Assembly: GCA_022562795.1 (NCBI GenBank)
Contig: JADFOP010000001.1
Span: 1-64,000, forward strand
Reading direction: 5' to 3'
DNA from: Nitrospinota bacterium
GTDB lineage: Bacteria; JADFOP01
DNA: 64,000 nucleotides
This document shows positions 43,349-52,485 of the stretch, piece by piece. The notes beneath the pieces were generated by a model. It worked only from the letters and a program-made list of their open reading frames with translations, was not told the origin of the DNA and searched no databases. Positions within the stretch are counted from its first letter, which is position 1; every line of letters begins with the position of its first letter. The position numbers and the translations under genes are program-made.

Positions 43349-44068
43349 ATGCGCTGGCCGAACATTCTCAGTGTTGTTCTAACTTTCGCTCTGCTCGCCT
43401 CTGCCGCGCTGGCCCAGGGGAGCCGGGAGCCGCCGGCTGAGGCCGTCGGTCACTACGCCGAGGGGCTCCGCCACCTCGATAGGGGAGCGTTGGAGGCGGC
43501 CGAGGAGGAGCTCGAAGAGGCGGTTCGGATCGACCCGGAGTACCTCGAGGCCATTGGGTCGCTGGCTCTGGTCTACCTGAGGCGGGGAAAGAGAGCCCAT
43601 TACCGGGCGTTTCTCGAGCGCGCTTCGGAGCTCAAAGCCAGAGAGTCCGCGACGGCTGGGCCGCGAATGCCCAGCCTCGCCCCGCCTCAGCTCCCAGGCG
43701 TCTCGGCGCCTCCCAAGAAGGTCGAACGAGCCCGCGCGGCCCTGCCCGATCAGAGGCGATGGCGCCACGTAGGGCCCGAGCCGAAGGGGGTCTACGTCGT
43801 GGAGCGGGAGGCCATGCGGGGCCCGCTCGGCAACCTCCGCATCGAGGGGAAGGTCAAGAACAACACCTCCGAGACCGTAAGAAGGGTGGTTGTGGCCCTC
43901 GTTGGCTTCAACGCCGAGGGCCGACCCGTCGGCCCTCCTCTCACTTACCGAGGTCCGTGGGAGCTGCCTCCCGGCGAGGAGGCCCGCTTCAGCCTCGACC
44001 TCTCAGATTCCAACGACCATGTAGAGCGCTTCGATCTAAAGGCCTCCTGGGGTGGCCTCGAGGAGTGA
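43349..44068 (+). CDS. exported TPR protein with FxLYD domain
   Basis: I start at ATG 43349, after AGAGGGG, because this gives a standard signal peptide (RWPNILSVVLTFALLASAALA). Residues 30-100 contain one or two tetratricopeptide repeats (YAEGLRHLDRGALEAAEEELEEAV). Residues 145-230 resemble an FxLYD domain (NLRIEGKVKNNTSETVRRV). A linker rich in Pro separates them. The protein of 239 residues is probably periplasmic; partners are unknown. Confidence 0.8.
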   Translation: MRWPNILSVVLTFALLASAALAQGSREPPAEAVGHYAEGLRHLDRGALEAAEEELEEAVRIDPEYLEAIGSLALVYLRRGKRAHYRAFLERASELKARESATAGPRMPSLAPPQLPGVSAPPKKVERARAALPDQRRWRHVGPEPKGVYVVEREAMRGPLGNLRIEGKVKNNTSETVRRVVVALVGFNAEGRPVGPPLTYRGPWELPPGEEARFSLDLSDSNDHVERFDLKASWGGLEE

Positions 44069-44120
44069 GTGAGCGTAAGGCCAGCCCTACGTCATTTAAA
44101 TATTCTCAAAGGATGCAGGC

Positions 44121-44615
44121 ATGGAAATCTCAGTTGTACACGGAAGCCTTATCGAGGCGGAGGTCGAGGCCATCGTCAACGCCGCCAACAGCCAGGGCCG
44201 GATGGGCGGCGGGGTGGCGGGGTTCTTAAAGAAGGCCGCCGGGGATGAGGTGGAGAGCGAGGCGGTGGCCCAAGCTCCCATACCCGTGGGCCAGGCCGTC
44301 GTCACGGGCGCCGGGGCGCTTGAGCGATACAAGGCCATCGTCCACGCTCCTACCATGGAGCGTCCCGCCATGCGCATCCCATCTCAGAACGTCTACCAGG
44401 CAACCTCGGGGGCGCTTAAGGCAGCCGATGAGGCGGGTTTCGAAAGCCTCGCCATCCCAGGCATGGGAACGGGGGTCGGCGGCGTGGCTCACGACGAGGC
44501 GGCCCGCCAGATGGTCCGGGCCATCAGGGAGTTTGAGGCGACGGCGCTCGCCCGCGTGGTGCTTGTGGACATCGACGAGGTGATGGTGGAGGCCTGGCGC
44601 GAGGCGCTGGGGTGA
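44121..44615 (+). CDS. macro domain protein (ADP-ribose binding)
   Basis: The 164-residue protein is a single macro domain: NAANSQ at 20-25, the Gly-rich loop MGGGVAG at 28-34, and PGMGTGVGG late in the domain. Macro domains bind ADP-ribose or O-acetyl-ADP-ribose, and several remove ADP-ribose from proteins. The ATG follows AAGGATG. It converges with the FNR gene six bases away. Confidence 0.9.
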   Translation: MEISVVHGSLIEAEVEAIVNAANSQGRMGGGVAGFLKKAAGDEVESEAVAQAPIPVGQAVVTGAGALERYKAIVHAPTMERPAMRIPSQNVYQATSGALKAADEAGFESLAIPGMGTGVGGVAHDEAARQMVRAIREFEATALARVVLVDIDEVMVEAWREALG

Positions 44616-44621
44616 AGTGAC

Positions 44622-45656
44622 CTACCAGAACTCTTCGAAGTGGATGTTGCAGCCGGGGTCTTTTCTCACCGAGGTAAAGTCGGGGTAGCCCGTCTCCAGA
44701 ATCTCTATGACACCCTCCGAGTCGGGGTAAACAAACTTTCCCTTGACCCGTTTGGGGGCGCCAACCATGTCCGGGTTCCCGCATAGAAAGAAGTGCATGC
44801 TCGGGTCGATGGGCTTTCCGAGAATGTCCTCGAGGGATCCGTTTTTAATGAAGTCCTGGACGTAGACCTTGGGCACTCCCGGCGGGAGGTCCCGGGTGGT
44901 TAGGACTACGTATCGGTAGTTTGCAAAGCGCTCCTCCAGCTTGCGGTGGATGTCGACGTAGGCTAAGTCTTCGATGTAGCGGGCGCAGTTGATGGAGACG
45001 ATTTGCCCTTCGTGGCCGTTTTGGAGGAGCCAGGCGATCATGGGGTTGTGAGGGGCCTCGCCGGTGCCGGTCGCCCCGAAGATGAGGTCGCTCTCCTTCG
45101 GAATGCCGTCGAGGGTATAGAAGCCCGTAATCTTAGGCTGCATGAAGACACGGTCGCCTTCGCCCTTGAGCGCTAGCCTAGGGGTCAAAAGCGGGGCGGT
45201 GTCGCCGTCGTCCCAGCCCCGGATGATGGTGATGTAGAATTCCAGGGAATTTTCCTTCAACGGGTCGGCGAAGGCGCCAGCCTCGTCGAGGACAGGGTGG
45301 CAGATTGAGTAGCTGCGCTTGATGAGCTTTTGGACCAACACATCGTATTCGTTTGTCAGCTTCTCTCGCTCCTCGAGCGGGGCTGGCTGCTCGTTGTCCT
45401 TCAGGGTGGTAATCCTCTCGCCCAACATCATGAGCTTGTCTTTGCCACATCCTTCCGAGCGGTCTTCCCACCACCCGAGACCGAGGCTCACGTACTGGCC
45501 CGGCTTGTAGGGCGGAAGCGGAAAGTCGGCTTTGACCTGGAAGATGACGAGGGTCTCGTGAATTTCTCGAAAATGTGTGATGGTCGCGTTGTAATGCTCT
45601 TCGCGGAGCTCTTCCTTTGACATGTCCTCAGGAATGGTTACGCTCAAATCTCCCAT
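44622..45656 (-). CDS. fpr: ferredoxin--NADP(+) reductase with inserted loop
   Basis: The 344-residue flavoprotein moves electrons between NADPH and ferredoxin or flavodoxin. The FAD motif KRSYSICHP and the NADP-binding GATGTGEAP and FFLCGNPDMVG are clear. Between GQYVSL and RSYSI there is an extra charged helical loop of about 45-50 residues (GCGKDKLMML to KLTNEYDVLV) not present in the small bacterial Fpr group. I start it at ATG 45656 after GAGG; an upstream start would add 26 residues. Confidence 0.88.
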   Translation of the reverse strand: MGDLSVTIPEDMSKEELREEHYNATITHFREIHETLVIFQVKADFPLPPYKPGQYVSLGLGWWEDRSEGCGKDKLMMLGERITTLKDNEQPAPLEEREKLTNEYDVLVQKLIKRSYSICHPVLDEAGAFADPLKENSLEFYITIIRGWDDGDTAPLLTPRLALKGEGDRVFMQPKITGFYTLDGIPKESDLIFGATGTGEAPHNPMIAWLLQNGHEGQIVSINCARYIEDLAYVDIHRKLEERFANYRYVVLTTRDLPPGVPKVYVQDFIKNGSLEDILGKPIDPSMHFFLCGNPDMVGAPKRVKGKFVYPDSEGVIEILETGYPDFTSVRKDPGCNIHFEEFW

Positions 45657-46061
45657 CGAATCGATCCTCTCGGATTCCAGTCTCCGGATGCCGGCGCCAA
45701 GCGAGGTCGCACTCCCGTCTCGACGGCGCTCCACAATGCACTAATAAGATAGACCATCCGCCGGAAAATGCAAACTCCTCAAGGCGGGATTTTTCCCTGT
45801 CCGGAAGACGTTTTCTCCGTTGTCTGGTCCCCTAAGTTTTCAAGGAAATCGATGGCGCTATTGTCATGCGCCACCCAGACGCATATCCTGTGGGCGCTCT
45901 GCATCGGACGCGGTCAGTATCTTAGGGGCCTAGAGTCGGATCTGTCAAGTTGATTTGGAGGAATAAGGGGTGAACTTCCTTAAGGGGGCTTGCGGGTCGG
46001 GGTGATGCTCCTTGCCTTTCTCTCCGGACGTACGTAGAATTCAGGCTTTGGAGCCCTGGCT
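45657..46061. other. 405-base region without a gene
   Basis: The region between the divergent FNR and methyltransferase genes holds no convincing frame. It contains the 78-base stretch that could extend FNR if a more distal start is used (up to 45734), and a GGAGG followed by an 11-codon frame near 45955. I see no repeat or RNA structure. Confidence 0.5.
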
Positions 46062-46733
46062 ATGAGTCCTTCCTTCTCTCGGATTCCTCTGACAACTCAC
46101 GCCATCCGGATCTTGGCGACCGTGGCCGTCTTAGCCGTGTTTCGCTGGCGACGTCTTACGAGGCTCCGGCTCTTCCGTGCCGCCATGGGGGCCATCTTCG
46201 GTCGTCTGGCGCCGCGCTACGAGGCCTTGTGGGGGCGGCTTCCTGGCGGCTGGGAGACTCTGGAGGCACCGCTGCGGCAGGCTCTGGGTGACCACCTCAT
46301 AGGCCCGGCGCCGAGACGTGTTCTCGATATGTGCTGCGGCACCGCTCGGGCTTCCCGATTGCTGCTCGAGCGCTTTCCTGCAACGACCCCCGTCGCCCTC
46401 GATATATCGCCCGCCATGCTTGAACAGGCCAGCGTGCTGTGGGCTGGCCGCCGTCCCGATCTCGCCTGCGTGGCAGGGGATGCCGCCTCGCCGCCCTTCG
46501 CCCCCGGGAGCTTCGATATGGTTGTTGTGATGAACGCCCCGCCGGAGCCTGAGGCCGTCATAGAGCTTCTTGCGCCTCGGGGCCGCGCTATATTCGCCTA
46601 CTCTCTACCCTACACCCCGATGGTCAGGCCCTCCGTACGCCGACGGCTAGCTCTGGCCGGCTTCAACCTGACAGCCGTTCGCCCATCTGGCCTGGGGGTT
46701 CTCATTATCGCTCAACGGGATGAGGGTCCATGA
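46062..46733 (+). CDS. class I methyltransferase with N-terminal hydrophobic segment
   Basis: The 223-residue protein has the SAM motif VLDMCCGTARASRLL and GSFDMVVVMNAPPEPEA, in the Methyltransf_11/25 style. Residues 12-30 are hydrophobic (IRILATVAVLAVFRW), possibly a membrane anchor. The ATG follows GGAG. It is followed by an alpha/beta hydrolase and a GH3 enzyme on the same strand, perhaps a lipid or acyl-modifying group. Confidence 0.82.
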   Translation: MSPSFSRIPLTTHAIRILATVAVLAVFRWRRLTRLRLFRAAMGAIFGRLAPRYEALWGRLPGGWETLEAPLRQALGDHLIGPAPRRVLDMCCGTARASRLLLERFPATTPVALDISPAMLEQASVLWAGRRPDLACVAGDAASPPFAPGSFDMVVVMNAPPEPEAVIELLAPRGRAIFAYSLPYTPMVRPSVRRRLALAGFNLTAVRPSGLGVLIIAQRDEGP

Positions 46734-46836
46734 GTCCCAAAGAAGGCAGTAACTCCAATGAACTCCAATGGTTTGACACCACCGAATGGCTGTGGTATCG
46801 TGAGTTCGCCGTGTCGGTTCTGGGCCCTCTACCCAG

Positions 46837-47829
46837 ATGTTGCCCGTTGAACCCTTCCGGCGACTACCCTTCAATCTGCCCATCGCGCCCATGCTTATTA
46901 ATCTCCTGACAATCCTTTTTGTGTCGTGGCTCTTGCTTAACCTGGCAGCGATTGCTGTAGTCTGCTACCTCTTCTTGACGCTCCCGGCCCCGGAGCGCCC
47001 CGCCGACGGCAGGCGCCTGAAGGGTGAGTCGGTCCGATTCACAACGAGGGACGGCACCCTTCTTGCCGGAACCTTCGTTGCGGCTCCTGGTCGCAAACAG
47101 GCCCCATGCGTCATCTTCGGTCACCCCTTTGGGGGTGACCGCCACGCGGCCGCCCGTTCGGCGGATTTCTTGCCCGAGGCGGGCTTTCACCTCTTCGCCT
47201 TCGACTTTCGCGGCCACGGTGAGAGCCAGTCGGACGACGGCTACCGGCCCGAGCGTTGGGCCACCTGGAGGGAGCGGGATGATTTACTCGCGGCAGTCTC
47301 CTACTGCTCCGATCGCCCAGACGTGGCCAGCGGTTCCATAGGGCTTTTTGGATTATCGCGGGGGGCCAACGCCGCCTTGTGCGGGGCCGCCGCTCACCCG
47401 GCCGTGCGCGCTGTGGCGGCCGAGAGCGCTTTCTCCACCCGCGAGCTCCTCAAGTGGCATGTCATGAAACGCGCGCCCATCTACGTTAACCTCCCCTGGC
47501 TCTGGCGCCACATTCCCGACCCCCTCTTTGGCTTCACCACCGACCTCTCTTTAGGCGTCATGCGCCTACTCCTGCGCCGCCGATACCTGTCGGTGGAGCG
47601 GGCCGTGGCCACCCTCAACGGGCGGGCATGCCTGTTTATCCACGGCGAGCGGGACACCTACATCGACATTTCGCTGGCCCAGCGGCTCTTCGCCGTAGCG
47701 GGCGAGCCTAAAGCTCTATGGATCGTCCCCGGGGCCCGCCACAACGAGGGGCTCGTAGCCGCCCCAGATGCCTACCAGGAGCGGGTATCAAGCTTCTTTC
47801 GCCGACACCTCGAGGAGGCCTCGTGCTAG
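46837..47829 (+). CDS. alpha/beta hydrolase with N-terminal membrane anchor
   Basis: The 330-residue protein starts with a hydrophobic helix (residues 20-48) and continues as an alpha/beta hydrolase: GHPFGGDRH as an oxyanion-side loop, the nucleophile elbow GLSRGANA, Asp in HGERDTYID and a late His in GARHNEG. It may act at the membrane on esters or peptides. The stop overlaps the GH3 start by seven bases, so the two are coupled. Confidence 0.82.
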   Translation: MLPVEPFRRLPFNLPIAPMLINLLTILFVSWLLLNLAAIAVVCYLFLTLPAPERPADGRRLKGESVRFTTRDGTLLAGTFVAAPGRKQAPCVIFGHPFGGDRHAAARSADFLPEAGFHLFAFDFRGHGESQSDDGYRPERWATWRERDDLLAAVSYCSDRPDVASGSIGLFGLSRGANAALCGAAAHPAVRAVAAESAFSTRELLKWHVMKRAPIYVNLPWLWRHIPDPLFGFTTDLSLGVMRLLLRRRYLSVERAVATLNGRACLFIHGERDTYIDISLAQRLFAVAGEPKALWIVPGARHNEGLVAAPDAYQERVSSFFRRHLEEASC

Positions 47830-49523
47830 GCCGAATCGTCACCCGACTCGCTGCGAGGCGGGCCCGGCGGCTGAAAGAGTCCTTCGTCGCCGCCACGAAG
47901 GATCCGTGGGCCAGCCAGCAGCGGCTCCTCTCAGAACTCTTGAGCCGCAACAGGAACACCCTATACGGTCGCCGATACGCCTTCTCTACCATCGATGGGC
48001 CGGAGGCCTTCCGGCGAGATGTCCCTCTAGTGGTCTTCGAAGACCTGGAGGCGGATGTGAGCCGTATGGCCGCCGGTGAGCAAGATGTCTTGGTTAGCCG
48101 GCGCGACCCGCTTTTGAGTTTTTGCATTACGAGTGGCACGACCGGTCGGCCCAAAACGATTCCGGTGACCGCGAGCTTCCTCCGGGCTTACAAGCAAGGC
48201 TGGTCGACATGGGCCTGGGCGGCCATTGAGGACTTCCCGATCTTGGTGGAAGAGCTTGCCACCCACAAGCTGCTGGCCCTGGTCTCACCCTCTGTGAGCG
48301 GAAAAACCACCGGAGGTTACCCGATAGGCGCGATCACGGGGCTGACCACAAGCACTCAGGCTCGCTCCCTGTCCCGCGCACTGGCCGCACCGCAGGCCTG
48401 CGCCTCCGTCGAAGATTTTGCTCAAAGAACCTACGCCCTCGTGCGCTTCTCCCTCGAGGAAGAGGTGGGACACATCTCGACCCCCAACCCTTCGACCCTT
48501 CTGCGTGTGGCCGACCTCATGGAGGAGCGCACCGAGGAGCTGCTTCGGGATGTGCGGGACGGCACGTGTTGGGGCATCGAGGAGATCCCGGAGCAAACGG
48601 CTTCGGCCCTCCGTGGGCGTCTGGCTCCCCGGCCCGAGCGGGCCCGGGTGCTTGAAAAGCGTGCGGCCTCTATTGGCAAGCTCAGGCCCCGGGAGGTTTG
48701 GCCCACCCTTACCTTGCTTTCGTGCTGGACCGGCGGGACCATGCGCCTCTACCTGGAGCGCCTTGAAGAGCCCTACGGACCTGTTGCCTTGCGCGACCTC
48801 GGGCTCATTGCCTCCGAGGGGCGGATGAGTCTGCCGCTTGCCGACGGTGGGGCCGGCGTCCTCGATCTCAGGAGCAACTTCTACGAATTCATCCCAGAGG
48901 CCGAAGCCGACGGGTCTCGGCCCCAAACCCTCTGGGCGCACGAGGTGGAGGTGGGCGAGCGGTACTTCCTCGTCCTGACCAACCGTGCGGGACTCTACCG
49001 GTATCAGATCCAGGACTGCGTGGAGGTGGTAGGCCACTACGGCTCCACCCCTCTCATCGTTTTCCTTCACAAGGGCCGCTCTATCTCCTCTCTGGCCGGC
49101 GAGAAATTGACCGAACATCAGGTCTTGAGCGCCGCCGAGGCGGTATTCGCGCCCCCCAACCCAAGAGTGGTCCGTTTCATAGCATGTCCCGCCTGGGCCG
49201 ATCCTCCGCACTACGTCCTCTGCCTGGAAGAGGGCGATGGCGGCGGGGACGATGAGGCCTGGCGCAAGCGTGTGGCCGACTTCGACCGAACCCTCGAGAG
49301 GCTTAACGTGGAATATGCCTCCAAGCGCTCATCGGGCCGCCTTGGGCCCCTGGAGCTGCGATGGCTCTCCCCGGGAAGCTTTGCGAAGCTCGAGGCCGAG
49401 CGGATTGCCGCATCGGGTGGCCTGGCCGAGCAAGTCAAGCACCCTTACCTCGTAGCCGACCTCGAGTTCCTCGCCCGGCTCGGACCCCCGTTGGGGGTTG
49501 CAAAGGGCTCTGGCGCTGATTAA
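47823..49523 (+). CDS. GH3-family acyl-adenylating enzyme
   Basis: The 566-residue protein starts at GTG 47823 after GAGGAGG. It resembles the GH3 family, known in plants for joining hormones to amino acids through acyl adenylates: the ATP-binding motif TSGTTGRPKTIPVT is present, followed by YPIGAITGL and later YRYQIQDCVEVVGHY. Bacterial GH3 proteins have uncertain roles, and the acid substrate is unknown. Context with a methyltransferase and hydrolase suggests a small modification pathway. Confidence 0.87.
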   Translation: MLGRIVTRLAARRARRLKESFVAATKDPWASQQRLLSELLSRNRNTLYGRRYAFSTIDGPEAFRRDVPLVVFEDLEADVSRMAAGEQDVLVSRRDPLLSFCITSGTTGRPKTIPVTASFLRAYKQGWSTWAWAAIEDFPILVEELATHKLLALVSPSVSGKTTGGYPIGAITGLTTSTQARSLSRALAAPQACASVEDFAQRTYALVRFSLEEEVGHISTPNPSTLLRVADLMEERTEELLRDVRDGTCWGIEEIPEQTASALRGRLAPRPERARVLEKRAASIGKLRPREVWPTLTLLSCWTGGTMRLYLERLEEPYGPVALRDLGLIASEGRMSLPLADGGAGVLDLRSNFYEFIPEAEADGSRPQTLWAHEVEVGERYFLVLTNRAGLYRYQIQDCVEVVGHYGSTPLIVFLHKGRSISSLAGEKLTEHQVLSAAEAVFAPPNPRVVRFIACPAWADPPHYVLCLEEGDGGGDDEAWRKRVADFDRTLERLNVEYASKRSSGRLGPLELRWLSPGSFAKLEAERIAASGGLAEQVKHPYLVADLEFLARLGPPLGVAKGSGAD

Positions 49524-49642
49524 TAATACACCTTCAATACAGGGGTCTGCGCCCCCATCCTGAGGCTGGTCTGGTCAAAAGAGATCCCCGGTCGGGTCGA
49601 GGGAGGGCGTGTGGTCCGTTTAGCCGGCGAGAGGGTCGCCGT

Positions 49643-50455
49643 ATGTCCTACAAAACGTCTGGCCGGTGGCGCCGCCAAAGCCTCGTCGCCTGCATAGCCG
49701 CAATTTGTTTATCAATCTCCCTCGGGCTTTCTGAAGAGACCCGCGCTGGTGAGACCCCCGATCCACACCAGCTCATCCTCTCGGTGCAGGACAGCTACGC
49801 CTCCGTTAGCGGCTACACGGCGACCTTCATCAAGCAGGAGCGAATAAACGGCACCCTGAAACCCCGCGAGACCATCCAGATGAAGTTTCAAAAGCCCTTC
49901 AAGGTGTATATGAAGTGGGTTGAGGGGGCCAAGGAGGGCCAAGAGATCATCTACGTGAAAGGCAAGAACAACGGCAAGGCTCTGGCCCACCTTGGGTTCG
50001 GTGGCTTCATCGGGGGGATGCTCAACCTAATACTGCCCACATTCGCTATCACCCCCGACGGGCCGACGGCTATGAATGGTAATCGCCGCCCTATTACCGA
50101 CGCGGGCATCGGGATGATGATAGAGAAGATCATCCATTACAACTCTGCGGCTAAGGCCAATGGTGACCTCAAGCTCTCCTTCAAAGGCGAGGCGGAGGTG
50201 GATGGCCGTCCTGCCTTGGTGGTGGAGCGCATCTTGCCCCATAAGGAGGGCTACCCGGCCCATCGCACCACGTACTACATCGACAAGGGGTACAACCTTC
50301 CCGTCATAGTCGTCCTCTACGATTGGGAGGACCAGATGACGGCCTACTACGAGTACTCGAGCCTCGTGCTCAACCCAGGCCTCAAACCCATCGACTTCGA
50401 GACCCGCAACAAGGAGTATCGCTTCGGCCTGGTACCCCCGATCATCAAGGATTGA
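49643..50455 (+). CDS. DUF1571 family exported protein
   Basis: The 270-residue protein has a signal peptide (LVACIAAICLSISLGL) and matches DUF1571: VQDSYASVSGYTATFIKQERINGTL, KPFKVYMKWVEG and TTYYIDKGYNLPV. The fold resembles lipoprotein-sorting LolA-like half-barrels, so lipid binding in the periplasm is possible but not shown. The ATG follows GAGAGGG. It is followed 12 bases later by the enolase-superfamily gene. Confidence 0.82.
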   Translation: MSYKTSGRWRRQSLVACIAAICLSISLGLSEETRAGETPDPHQLILSVQDSYASVSGYTATFIKQERINGTLKPRETIQMKFQKPFKVYMKWVEGAKEGQEIIYVKGKNNGKALAHLGFGGFIGGMLNLILPTFAITPDGPTAMNGNRRPITDAGIGMMIEKIIHYNSAAKANGDLKLSFKGEAEVDGRPALVVERILPHKEGYPAHRTTYYIDKGYNLPVIVVLYDWEDQMTAYYEYSSLVLNPGLKPIDFETRNKEYRFGLVPPIIKD

Positions 50456-50467
50456 CCCCCACGGCCC

Positions 50468-51634
50468 ATGGCCATCGCACGCATCGAAGTCTTCCACGTC
50501 CGCCTTCCTTTGCGGTGGTCCGTCGGTCACGCCGCCGCCAGGCGCCAGGTCAGCGAGAACCTCTTCGCCGTTGTAGAGCTGGCCGATGGTACGACGGGGT
50601 TAGGAGAGGGTTTGCCCCGGCCCTACGTCACCGGGGAGACCATGGCCGGGTGCTGGCGGAGCCTGGAGAGGTTTGACCTTGAGGCCCTTGTTGCCGCCTG
50701 GCCGTCTCTTGGCGAGATCGATCGGTTGCTTGATGTCCTGGTGGCGGGCGAGAAGGCGGCGCCCTCAGCTCGGGCCGCCTTGGAGCTTGCCATGCTCGAC
50801 GCTCTGGGCAGGACGACCGGCGTCTCGGCCGCCGCCCTGGTCGCTGATCTCCTGGACATGGATGCTCCGGGCGGTCGAGAGATATCCTACAGCGCTGTGT
50901 TGCCCTTCGCCCGCCCCGCCATTCTTCGGCTGTTATGCTGGGGGGCGCGGGCCTATGGCTTCACCTCGGCCAAACTCAAGGTCGGCGGCCCGAACGTTGA
51001 GGAGGACTGTAGGCTGCTCGAGGAGGTCAGGGGCTGGCTGGGCCCTGATGTGGAGCTTAGGGCCGACGCCAACGGCGCCTGGTCGCCTGGGGATGCCCTC
51101 ACCTTTATGGAGGTCTGCCCTCGGGTCCGTCTCGCCAGCCTCGAGCAGCCCGTCGCCCCGACTGCGTGGGGCGGGTTGGCCGAGAGGCTCGCCGACCCTC
51201 CGCCCGTCTCTCTCATGGCCGACGAGGGCGTCTGCACGATGGAGGACCTCGCTCGTCTGACGGCCTCGAAGTCGATCCAGGGCCTAAACTGCCGCATCGC
51301 CAAGATGGGGGGTCTTCTTCCGGCGGCTCGAATCGGACGGGCGGCGGCGGGGCTCGACCTCCTCGTGGGGTGTCACGTGGGCGAATCGACGGTGCTCTCT
51401 GCGGCGGGCCGCCATCTGGCGGCGTTACTGCCCGAAGCCCGCTGGTTCGAAGGCTCCTACGACCGGTGGCTCCTCTCCGCCTCCATAGCTCGGAAGCCCC
51501 TGGGCTTCGGCAGAGGGGGTCGGGCTTCCGTGGAGCTTTCCCCCGGCCTTGGGACCGAGCTCCGGCGAGACGTACTAGAACGGCTTACCCTGAGGCGTAT
51601 GGTTCTCTGGCCGCCGAGAGGAGGTGGGGGATGA
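50468..51634 (+). CDS. enolase-superfamily enzyme (muconate cycloisomerase/epimerase-like)
   Basis: The 388-residue protein has the capping domain and TIM barrel of the enolase superfamily. The KLKVG motif is present, as are the metal ligands in RADANG, LEQPV and ADEG. At the other catalytic Lys, 24 residues after the third metal ligand, the sequence reads NCRIAKMGG, so Arg replaces the usual Lys of NIKL. The substrate class is therefore uncertain: dipeptide epimerase, cycloisomerase or dehydratase. Its stop overlaps the next start as ATGA. Confidence 0.82.
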   Translation: MAIARIEVFHVRLPLRWSVGHAAARRQVSENLFAVVELADGTTGLGEGLPRPYVTGETMAGCWRSLERFDLEALVAAWPSLGEIDRLLDVLVAGEKAAPSARAALELAMLDALGRTTGVSAAALVADLLDMDAPGGREISYSAVLPFARPAILRLLCWGARAYGFTSAKLKVGGPNVEEDCRLLEEVRGWLGPDVELRADANGAWSPGDALTFMEVCPRVRLASLEQPVAPTAWGGLAERLADPPPVSLMADEGVCTMEDLARLTASKSIQGLNCRIAKMGGLLPAARIGRAAAGLDLLVGCHVGESTVLSAAGRHLAALLPEARWFEGSYDRWLLSASIARKPLGFGRGGRASVELSPGLGTELRRDVLERLTLRRMVLWPPRGGGG

Positions 51635-52485
51635 AGGCCACGGGTCAGCGGCATAGCCTCGCGGCGGCCGACGGCGTTGACTTGGCCCTCTACGCTTACG
51701 GGCCCGAGACGGCGGAGCGGGCGGCCATCGTCCTGCACGGCATCCAAAGCCACGCGGGTTGGTTCACGGCGAGCTGCGAGGCCCTCGCGAACGCAGGCCT
51801 CCGGGTCATCTGCCCCGACCGGCGAGGCTCCGGCGCGAGCGGCGGAAAGCGGGGCCACACCGCATCGCCGGATGTGCTCCTGGACGACCTCGGGCGGATC
51901 GTCTCATGGGTTCGGGCAGAGCGGCCCGGCCGCCCCCTTCAGGCGGTCGCGCACTCCTGGGGGGCCGTCTACGCCCTGGCCTACCAGGGGCGTGAGCCTT
52001 CGGCCTTCGAGCGCTTAAGCCTCGTGAGCCCGGGCCTCTTGCCCCGGGTCGACCTGAGCCCCACTCAGAAGGCTGCCGTCGCTCTCGGCTCCCTCATCTC
52101 ACCCGAGCGCGTCTTGCCAATCCCAATAAGTGGCCCGGAGGCCTTCACGGCCAACCAGGCCAAGCGGGACGCCATCGGAGCCGATGAGGCCCGCCTCAAG
52201 TACGCCACGCTCCGCTTCTTTTCCTCTGCCTGGCGGCTTCGCCGTCGGGCCTCAGCCGCCGCACGCCGCACCGAGGCCCCCATGACCGTCTTTTTGGCAG
52301 GCACCGATACCATCATCGACACCGAGGCGACCCGGAGGTTTTTCTACGGGTGCGGCGAGGGAGTCCGGGTGGAAACCTTCGATACGGCCCACCATACCCT
52401 GGAGTTCGAGGACGACCCGGTCGCCTTTCTCGACTCCCTGGTTCTGTGGTGCCTGGCCCCGCCGGGCCGAGAGGTGTCCCTGTGA
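51631..52485 (+). CDS. alpha/beta hydrolase (monoacylglycerol lipase-like)
   Basis: The 284-residue protein matches the serine aminopeptidase/monoglyceride lipase-like hydrolases: HGIQSHAGWF, the nucleophile elbow HSWGAVYA, Asp in GTDTIID and the late His in FDTAHHTLEF. The ATG at 51631 follows GAGGTGGGGG and overlaps the previous stop. It lies between the enolase-superfamily gene and an SDR protein in one run of overlapping genes. Confidence 0.83.
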   Translation: MKATGQRHSLAAADGVDLALYAYGPETAERAAIVLHGIQSHAGWFTASCEALANAGLRVICPDRRGSGASGGKRGHTASPDVLLDDLGRIVSWVRAERPGRPLQAVAHSWGAVYALAYQGREPSAFERLSLVSPGLLPRVDLSPTQKAAVALGSLISPERVLPIPISGPEAFTANQAKRDAIGADEARLKYATLRFFSSAWRLRRRASAAARRTEAPMTVFLAGTDTIIDTEATRRFFYGCGEGVRVETFDTAHHTLEFEDDPVAFLDSLVLWCLAPPGREVSL

